Assembly (NCBI GenBank): GCA_001586965.3
Contig: LUCW03001765.1
Location: forward strand, 10,001 to 47,500
Reading direction: 5' to 3'
DNA length: 37,500 nucleotides
DNA from: Sphaeroforma sirkka
Taxonomy: Eukaryota > Opisthokonta > Ichthyosporea > Ichthyophonida
The position numbers and the translations under genes are program-made. The notes under the pieces are model-generated. The model saw nothing but the letters and a program-made list of their open reading frames with translations. It searched no databases and was not told the DNA's origin. Shown here piece after piece: positions 30,298 to 37,500 of this stretch (the first letter of the stretch is position 1; every line of letters starts with the position of its first letter).

Positions 30298-30303
30298 AAT
30301 AAA
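30298..30303 (+). terminator. Candidate poly(A) signal of the TMEM63 gene
   Basis: AATAAA begins 93 nt after the end of the stop codon and just before a (TTA)n array. Confidence 0.55.
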
Positions 30304-30305
30304 AC

Positions 30306-30313
30306 TATATATA

Positions 30314-30351
<38 letters not shown>
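30306..30351. repeat. (TA)n/(ATT)n microsatellite
   Basis: Short TA run followed by about eleven TTA units. It lies in the spacer between the TMEM63 gene and the convergent pseudogene. Confidence 0.9.
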
Positions 30352-30599
30352 CATGTTATATTATATTTCATATATATGTATATATTTACTTGTACATTTT
30401 CTTGAATAGTCGTATTTTATTAATCTTCCATTTGCGATGCCGAAAGCGCAAACTACCCTAGCAGGCAATTGCGCGTTTCCTCGCTCGCATGCAGTAACAA
30501 TATAAAATCAATCCATCAATAGTTTTTATAGTAGACAGATATATCTGTATACGCTACGAATACCAGTACATGCTTTAAACTACAACTAGAGTATAAGTT

Positions 30600-31254
30600 C
30601 TAATTACAACTTGTATAAATCTGCTCATTGGTCAGAAGCTCTTCAATCTCTGCCTTGATCCCGCCCTTATGTACCAGTTAATCGAACAAGTTCTCCCACG
30701 ACACTCCCGCACACAGACCGTCTATAAACCCCAGCACAGGCCCCCTGTGTGCACTCTTGCCACCCAGGCTTAATAGTATTCACCAGGATCACCTGCCCAG
30801 GACTGTTGTGGTAATTTTGCTGAGTAGTAACGATGGCCACGATTCAGTAATATAGCAAGCCGTTGAGTATCTCCCTCCAACAAAATCCGTGTCTTCTCGT
30901 GCAGAGCGGTATAAATTCTCCAGGACGGTCCTATTTATAGCCTGTAAGACTTTATTTTATTTAAGCTTTATACTATTCAAGCCTATATACCAATAAGGGC
31001 CGTACATCACCTTCGGCATCTCTCGTGAGTGAACCCGACACGAGCACCACCAATGAATCACACACGTTGCCTGGCATCACATCTTGGTGCGTGAGAAGCA
31101 AGTGCGCTCTGCAGGTTTGCTGGGTGTCTTGCAAACTCACTCCGTGCAGGAGTTGGGACAGGGCTAAGGGAGATATAGAGACAATTCGAGGAACTAAGGA
31201 CTTATGTATGCGAACCATTATGGATCGTATGTATACCACTATTGCCATGCTGTC
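30600..31254 (-). pseudogene. ADP-ribosylglycohydrolase-like (ARH/crystallin J1 type) remnant
   Basis: The minus strand reads as the C-terminal half of an ADP-ribosylglycohydrolase-family protein. Exon-like block A, 31254-30991, contains CRAHLLLTHQDV and DAEGDVRPLL. A possible 49-nt GT-AG intron separates it from block B, starting at 30941, with FVGGRYSTACYITESWPSLL. Reading on needs a frame change near 30812-30818 to reach YHNSPGQVILVNT and another near 30768-30776 to reach LGGKSAHRGPVLGFIDGLC. A TAA at 30678-30680 interrupts FD and LVHKGGIKAEIEELL. The final stop is at 30600. The family's GRYSTACYI and NTNxGGxNxHRGxVLG signatures are recognisable, with the Asn and Asp positions altered. Three lesions within about 140 nt point to a pseudogene, unless the sequence has local errors. 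N-terminal exons were not identified. The family call rests on remembered motifs. Confidence 0.6.
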
Positions 31255-31754
31255 CTGGAAAATACATCACACATTAGAAATGACAGAAACGAAATGATAT
31301 ACTTATATTTACGTATCACAAGGCATCGGTATACTGCATCGATGCAATTGTAAAAGGCACTAGGGATCGCTTGTGCTCCACTTTCACCCCAATTGAACCC
31401 CATCGTATTCTTTACTCTACGTACACACATGGCTGCATCGGTACTGTGTATGTAGCGACATTATCGAGCTTGGGTTGACTTTATGTGTGATTTCAGATTT
31501 GACTATGTCATGATCTCACGGACTCACTCTCTGTTCTCTAATTTCCAAAGCAAAAACTATGATACAAGACCACGGCGAAAAAAAGCATCAATAGTTGTTT
31601 GAATATATGTTTCATCAAGCATATTGTCCTTGCAGAGACAAGCTGAAGCGTTTGTGTGTTACGCTAACTAAATATGTACGGAGCAAGTATCAATGTATTT
31701 AGATATCATCCCTTGTGAATCGTGGTAAAACAAAATTTCAAAAAAAAGTGAGCA

Positions 31755-31757
<3 letters not shown>
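31255..31757. other. Spacer upstream of the ARH-like remnant
   Basis: Ordinary-complexity sequence. Upstream exons of the remnant could lie here, for example an open stretch with GFNWGESGAQAIPSAFYNC on the minus strand at about 31330-31410, but I cannot place it in the family with confidence. No other feature seen. Confidence 0.35.
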
Positions 31758-31823
<66 letters not shown>

Positions 31824-32517
31824 AAAAATATATAAATATATATATAAACAATAATACACATACATACGCATTGCATGCATGCATGCATGCATGCATATAT
31901 GCATGCATGCATACATACATGCATACGTACATACATGCATACGTACGTATACACACGCATACACGCACATATATATATATATTGCATGCAATACATACAC
32001 ATGCATACATACATTTACGTACATACGTACCACGCACGTATGTGTTGCATGCGTGCATGCATGCGTACATACATTGCGTAATACATACGCATTGATAATG
32101 CCGACATATGATGTATGCATGTGATCAATAACAATGCCATGTATATATATATTATCATCATATAACATATGCATTATAATATTATTATTATACAATACGC
32201 ATGCATATATGTGGCATGCAATACAATTGCTATTGTCATGGAACACATATTAATAACATACATATCAACAATACGTATGCACATACAATCCGTGCATGTA
32301 CGTACGCCTTACGCACGCATACACGTACGTACGTACGTGCGTGCGTGCGCGCGCATTCACGCACATACGCATACGTACGTACGTACGTACGCACGTCGGT
32401 ACGTACGCACGTATGTACGATGCGTGCGTGCGTATGCATACGCATGTGCATGGCCGTATGAACGTACGCGTACGTACGTATGTACGCGTGCGTGATGTAT
32501 GCATGTATGTATGTAAC

Positions 32518-32568
<51 letters not shown>

Positions 32569-32712
32569 GCATATATAATGCATGTACGTATGTACGTATG
32601 TATGTATATATTTATATATATATATATGTATGTATGTATGTATAATACATGTATGTATATATATATATATGTATTTGTATATGTATATTTACATGTATAT
32701 ATATATATATAA
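31758..32712. repeat. Microsatellite cluster: (TA)n, GCATGCAT, ACGTACGT, TG
   Basis: (TA) run at 31758-31820, then (GCAT)n at 31873-31912, mixed CATACGTA words to 32100, (ACGT)n with GCGTGCGCGC at 32322-32480, (TA) at 32524-32567 and (TATG)n to 32712. Nearly all of it alternates purine and pyrimidine. Open frames on both strands are repeat artefacts. Confidence 0.9.
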
Positions 32713-32910
32713 ATATTATGTGTGTGTACACAGCATTTATTCCTACAAGGACAGTTTGGTTGTAATAATAGGGCTATTGGCTGCCAATTATGGTGACGAC
32801 GATCGTGTGCTTATGTGTACGATAAGAACTGGACATTACGAGATCAGTTTTAATACTCTGTGGACTTTTCTTTATTTGAATTTTAAACTGCAATATATTG
32901 GACTCGCACT

Positions 32911-33642
32911 TCAGACCGTCAGAAGCGCACCCAATTTCACGACCTCCAGGGCTAGGAAGGCAAAGTGTGAATTTGAAGGTGGGACCTGCAAGTAAAATAA
33001 AATAAACAGAATGCCTTAGTAAAGCACACAACTGCAACGCTATCAAAAAGGTGCATGGCAGTAAAAGACAGCTTGATATCCCCGAGCAGGAAATTCATAT
33101 CACCGAATGTAGCTCACCTTTAGTCCCTTAGCCAATTGCTCAGCGCGTGGCCGTAACGATTTGATAAATACACCTCTTTGTAGAATGTGTGCGACTAAAG
33201 CTACACCCAGAGCTTTCTCGTTGTAAGGAACGAGGAGATCGGATCTGTAGTAGACTGCAGACCCCAAAGCCGCCGCCGCCAAAGTGGACTCCAGGATACC
33301 CTGGTAAGTGAATACAGCTACACCCACATCAAAAGCCTGTGCATCGTTGACGCCGGACGCCCAGAACTTAGACCTAGTCTCTTGGTCTATAGCCACCTGT
33401 TGTTATACGATTTTAATATTAAGAACTCTAGTCAATAATCTATACCAGGGTAAGAATCTCTGGAAAAACACTGTCTATTGCCTCAAAGCAACTGCTCACA
33501 ATCAAATAAATCAGAACTAACATTGTCTAGCAGATGTTAAAATTAAGTTTCTTGTTATACTTACAGATGCACCAGCCCAGAATAAGGCCACCGCTGTGGG
33601 TGTGAATAAGTTGATATTGGTAAGCGCAGTTGTGTTGATCAT
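32911..33642 (-). CDS. Uncharacterised small membrane protein, probably four helices, three exons, 143 aa
   Basis: Exons in transcript order are 33642-33565, 33396-33118 and 32985-32911, all phase 0, with donors GTAAGT and GTGAGC. The joined protein has 143 aa and four hydrophobic segments: about 11-29 (NLFTPTAVALFWAGASVAI), 56-76 (GILESTLAAAALGSAVYY), 88-104 (ALGVALVAHILQRGVFI) and 126-143 (HFAFLALEVVKLGALLTV). A polar loop DQETRSKFWASGVNDAQAF lies between helices 1 and 2, and basic residues SLRPRAEQLAKG follow helix 3. I do not recognise the family; it broadly resembles short four-helix DUF proteins. If the second donor is not used, exon 2 reads through to a stop at 33100, giving a shorter protein without helix 4. 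A TATA-like box precedes the start. The first two exons are more secure than the last. Confidence 0.68.
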
Positions 33643-33704
33643 ATTTGCGTTTTATAAGTTGTCGTTGTTCAGTACATCTAATGTGATGGTGATCTTGGAC
33701 CGTT

Positions 33705-33712
33705 TATTTATA
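33705..33712 (-). promoter_or_regulatory. TATA-like box of the small membrane-protein gene
   Basis: Reads TATAAATA on the minus strand, 63 nt before the ATG at 33642. Confidence 0.55.
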
Positions 33713-33920
33713 CTCAAATCTGTACATACCCGGATACGCCGCTCATGACTGAGAGGCAAAAATAAACTTGCGTATTGTGCATTTCATTTCAGCATATTAT
33801 CGTGGACGTGAAATTTCAACTGGTCTTTTGGGAGTCATTAACTTTAATATGAGAGTGAAAAAAGTCATGTCATGGCTTTTGATTGGTGTTACTCGTCAGT
33901 AATGAAAACTGAGAATCACG

Positions 33921-33937
33921 TAACGTCATTACGTCAC
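33921..33937. promoter_or_regulatory. Paired CRE/ATF-like motifs
   Basis: TAACGTCATTACGTCAC contains two ACGTCA half-sites 8-9 nt apart; on the minus strand they read TGACGTAATGACGTTA. It lies about 280 nt upstream of the small membrane-protein gene and could bind bZIP factors. Based on motif only. Confidence 0.35.
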
Positions 33938-34289
33938 CCCTTCTATTTATTTTCTATTTATTTTAAAAAGTAGATCAGCTGAAAGCCTGATACTGACAAG
34001 TTTTATTATAAAAAGGCCATGAACAATTGGACATTGGCCAATCGTAGCTGTTCTTAGGCCTCTTGATCGTAGCCTCTATGTAAATAGCATGTATAAGCCT
34101 ACATATTTTAAAAATGTTATTAGGTCTCTTGATGCACTTGTTCTTTTTAGCAAATAAATTTTAGAACACCCGAGTATTTATATATATATATATATTAAAG
34201 AAATATCATGTATCTATATATTTACTACTACTAAATACTTTTACTATAGAGTTTAGAGGCTTGTAAATACTAAAATACTTGGCCCTGTT

Positions 34290-34727
34290 CTGCAACTCAA
34301 TATAATATGTCCATTATCAATAATGGCCATTGTTGACGACTTTCATATTTTTCTACAACTGTTATAGGTGCACAGGAAATCTGAATTGGGTAGCAAAATA
34401 TTGAGTTCTTGTGTGTTAGGCGCAAATAATAGCCATTATTTAAAAAGGCCATTCCATTGTGCCTATGTCCGAAATGAAGAAATTATAAATGACCGCGCCA
34501 TAAATTACTCCCAAAAAAATTCTACATTTTGATTTGTTTTAACGTAAATTCAAATAATGTCCATTGTTTTTCGAATAAGCTGCTTCATGCAGCATTGAAA
34601 ACATGATTTCTAATTTCCGAGTTGCAAAAGTGCAATTTACAATAATGCCCATTATTGATTTTGAATAATGTCCATCATTCCAATACGGTGCTTTTCTAAC
34701 AATCATGGCCATTATATTGAGTTGCAG
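34290..34727. mobile_element. MITE-like non-autonomous element with 17-bp perfect terminal inverted repeats
   Basis: CTGCAACTCAATATAAT at 34290-34306 is exactly complementary to 34711-34727, bounding 438 bp with no coding potential. The interior carries at least six copies of a near-palindrome AATAATGNCCATTATT, in subterminal and internal positions. Weaker TIR similarity may extend a few bases outward. No convincing target-site duplication is visible; the flanks share only TT. Many subterminal palindromes suggest a hAT- or foldback-like origin, which is inference. Confidence 0.65.
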
Positions 34728-35624
34728 TTACATGTAAATATCATACACAGACATACAGTCATACATCCAGACTTACAGTCGTATGTCAGCCATAGACCGA
34801 CTCTTTTTTTCTTTTTATAGCAATTTGTATTGAATAGATAAAAACATAAATTATTCATTTGGACCCTACAACTCCAGAGTTGCAGTATATTTTACGTTTA
34901 CTTATATATGTTTATTTTATGTTGGTCCTGTATGACTAATTTGGGTGCAAAATTTGGGTACTGAGGTGTAAGAGTACAACATGGTCTATTTCATGACATA
35001 GTCCTACAATCTATCAGTCAGTAGTCACTCAGTAGTACTCAGTACCTTTAAGGCGTTATAGCCCACTTACACGTTACAACGTTTCATGCGAGAGAAAACG
35101 TATACGTGAATATGATAAATTCGGACAGCTCATGAGTCATAGCATAAATACCGATGAAAACTGATAACAGACTTTGGGTTTTGACTTTTTTGCTGAACTA
35201 GATTCTAGAGTCTCGTAAAAATGTGAGCCATTCATTTCCCGTAAAATATTTTACATTTGTACCTGTATACGTGTAAATCGATACTTTACGCAAATGCACA
35301 TGTAGAGAAGAACCCCTTCATTTGTATCTGCAACTGAACTCGCATATATCATATATGCAATCATGAAGCATTACAAGCAAACTTGGAGCTGTTGCTATCA
35401 AAAAGGGTGTGACAAAGAATCATTATATACGCTGCACAGCGCGTTCCGAATAAATAAATTGATACTATTAATCAGTACCCACAAGTCATTAGTATATACT
35501 TATATACGCCGTTTTGAAATCAGAACTGATTTGAGGTACAGACTCCATCGTCGACAAATATACATAAGTGTCATTGATATACTAAGGCCGATAAGTATCG
35601 ATATATATATTAGTATAGGGAGGT
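34728..35624. other. Spacer, A+T-rich, no gene seen
   Basis: Contains short irregular ACATACAGTC repeats near 34745-34790 and otherwise no recognisable feature. An open frame at 35363-35656 lacks any domain or splice support. Confidence 0.5.
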
Positions 35625-35798
35625 ATGACAACCGCAGAGATGAATACGTTAGGTAACTACAGCAAACAAGGTCACTTTACAGGGCGTATAGTCGGGGTCA
35701 GTCCGCTTCTGGGCTCAAAGGCAGGACATACCATACTTTTGAATATCATTTGCACTGTGTTGGCATGGCTCTTGCTAACGTCGTATTCAAACTCTCAG
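35625..35798 (+). CDS. Possible first exon of an unrecognised gene with one membrane helix
   Basis: An ATG-initiated open stretch of 58 codons ends at TCAG followed by GTAAGA, a good splice donor. Its last third is hydrophobic (GHTILLNIICTVLAWLLLTS), like a signal anchor. No continuation exon can be identified with confidence. An imperfect copy of the 3' end plus donor occurs at about 35888-35936, where the equivalent frame hits a TAG. This may be chance, a real short exon, or debris of a duplicated gene. Confidence 0.25.
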
Positions 35799-35936
35799 GT
35801 AAGAGACTATAGTATGTTTGCATAAACGTATATGGGGCCTCACAACTTTACGGGTAGTAATCCCTATGTATTCAAATATTCTTACAGTGTTGGTGTGGCT
35901 CGTGTTGGTATCGTAGTATTGGAATTCACAGGTAAG

Positions 35937-36735
35937 TGATTCTGGTATGTCCACAGAAAGGCACAGTTGTACTGCCAGTCCCAGTGTATTCGAGGTCTCA
36001 AATCCAAACTCTTTTTTATGGTATAGTCAACTTTTACTTTGTTTATACTGCTTTGTTCAAGTTTTCTTGTTTACACACGCTCACTATCATTCGTGGCTTC
36101 TAAATCATCCTTCCCGTGAAACATTGCTTGTTCAGGTAACTACAGTATTACTAACTTGGTCGTTCATTTTGTTGGTTTTGATTCGCATTTATTCTGCTAA
36201 TGTTAGTTGAATATATTTATCTCCTGCTTGCATCTGTAGTGCGATTAACTCATTCTTCATTCTTATCATCATATTGACATCTGCCACTAAGCAACTAACT
36301 ACTAACTACTTAGCACTATCAGCACTCTATAGTACAACCGACTATAAGCTCATATCCGGCATTGACTTGTCCATGCCTCTGTAGACTGCAGTGCGACTAT
36401 CTTTTCCTGGTACATCTGGCTATAAACGTATTTCCCTCTTCAAATGACACGCCCATATCTTCAACGAAGCCTCTCTAGCACAACTGACTCATGTACCATC
36501 ACTGTCGCAATCACCAAACTAGTCGGGAAGCTGTAGTACTCACACGGAACACAGTCAGGACACAGACAGTGCCGAGAATGTGGTGCCGCTAGTTGTTAGC
36601 ACGTGGGGGTGAGTTTGAATGCCAATATGTATGGGTATAGAAATATTTATTTCTGCATTTGTTGTACTCTATTAATATCTGCTGTGATATTTTCACTTGT
36701 ATTTATATTCACAATAAGAATTTTGACGCGTAGAT
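35937..36735. other. Spacer, no supported gene
   Basis: Ordinary-complexity sequence with an unrecognised open frame at 35947-36210 containing hydrophobic stretches. A short irregular CTAACTA array lies near 36294-36312. No domain, RNA gene or terminal repeat seen. Confidence 0.4.
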
Positions 36736-36739
36736 GTAT

Positions 36740-37467
36740 GTATATAGGTATGTGTGTGTCTGTGTCTGTGTGTATATGTGTGTGTATATGTGTGTGCCTA
36801 TGTGTATGTGTGTCCGTATTTATCTGTGTATTATGTGTATATGTCTGTGTGTGTGTATGTGTGTGTTTGTGTGTCTGTGTGTGTATGTCCGACTGTGTCT
36901 GGATGTCTGCGTCTCTATACCTGTCTGTCCGTGTGTATGTATGTCTGTATATTGTGCGCATGTCAGTGTGTGACTGTGTATATCTGTGTGTCTCTGAGTA
37001 TCTGTGTCTGTCTGTGTTCATGTGTGTACTACTGAATTTGTCTATGTACTCGTTTGTGTAGACGTTCACGTCTGTTGTGTGTCGGTAAGTGTATCTGTGA
37101 TTATCTATTCGTCTCTACGTCTGTGTCTGTGTCTGTGGGTCAGTGTGACTGTGTCTGTCTGTGTAGCTGTATGTGTGTGTCTGTATCTAACTGTGTAACT
37201 GTGTGTGTGTGTATGTATCTGTCTGTGATATTGTGTGTCTGTGTCTGTGTCATTATGTGTCTGTGTCTGTGTCTGTATGTATAGCTATATGTGTGTCTGT
37301 GTCTGTGCGTAGCTGTGTGTGTGTGTATCTGTCTGTGTTATTGTGTGTCTGTGTCTGTATATGTATGTATAGCTTCGTGTGCGTCTGCATCTGTCTGTGT
37401 GGCTGTGTTTCTGTGTCTCTGTCTGTCTGTGTAACTATGCGTGTGTGTGTGTGTGTGCCTGTGTAGC
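36740..37467. repeat. TG/TGTCTG satellite
   Basis: About 730 nt of TGTGTC, TGTG and TATG words on the plus strand, strongly strand-asymmetric in composition (pyrimidine-poor in C, very rich in T and G). The same TGTCTG vocabulary occurs near 1868-2030. The open frames over it are not genes. Confidence 0.92.
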
Positions 37468-37500
37468 TGTTTTCCTGAGGTACATGTTTTATCTGTTCTG

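Noticed and set aside
31568..31650. Minus-strand frame DNMLDETYIQTTIDAFFRRG as an upstream exon of the ARH-like remnant.
   Set aside because: Preceded by GCAAG, not a canonical acceptor, and I cannot match it to a specific part of the family.
36603..37466. Cys/Val-rich and His/Thr-rich open frames at the window end that could look like secreted repeat proteins.
   Set aside because: They are translations of the TG/TGTCTG satellite in several frames at once.

Overview
The window is eukaryotic nuclear DNA. Its genes are broken by GT-AG introns, spacers are long, microsatellites are abundant ((TA)n, TG/CTG and ACGT/GCAT types), and the proteins are eukaryotic types (La, OSCA/TMEM63, TRMT61B-like). 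A unicellular relative of animals and fungi with a repeat-rich genome, such as an ichthyosporean, would fit. That placement is inference; no marker here proves it.

Layout. (1) 178-1802 (+): last three exons of a TRMT61B-like tRNA m1A methyltransferase, 5' incomplete, with an apparent 1-nt frameshift. (2) 2920-5493 (-): single-exon secreted protein of 857 aa, lamin-tail domain plus CotH kinase-like domain. (3) 5570-10840: long spacer with a GAGTC/GGCCC-rich block, a 265-bp tandem duplication and about 1.6 kb of TA-rich satellite. (4) 11035-15843 (-): La protein, four exons, 423 aa. (5) 15930-18520: second GAGTC/GGCCC-rich spacer. (6) 18527-30205 (+): OSCA/TMEM63 mechanosensitive-channel-family gene; 17 exons can be joined with consistent phases into 783 aa. 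(7) 30600-31254 (-): decayed ADP-ribosylglycohydrolase-like remnant. (8) 31758-32710: microsatellites. (9) 32911-33642 (-): small 143-aa, probably four-helix membrane protein of unknown function. (10) 34290-34727: MITE-like element. (11) 34728-37500: mostly empty, with one possible orphan exon and a TG/CTG satellite.

The genes do not form an operon or an obvious pathway: tRNA modification, RNA 3'-end chaperoning, membrane tension sensing and a secreted kinase-like protein sit next to each other without visible functional linkage. Shared architecture is visible. The three minus-strand genes with a defined start each have a TATA-like box 63-67 nt upstream of the ATG, and TMEM63 introns strongly favour GTATG donors.

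I found no convincing new multi-gene system. The items most worth a second look are the intronless LTD-CotH gene (possible horizontal acquisition), the 36-bp intronic minisatellite made of repeated splice-donor-like motifs, the duplicated splice donor at exon 16 of the TMEM63 gene, the MITE-like element and the uncharacterised four-helix gene.
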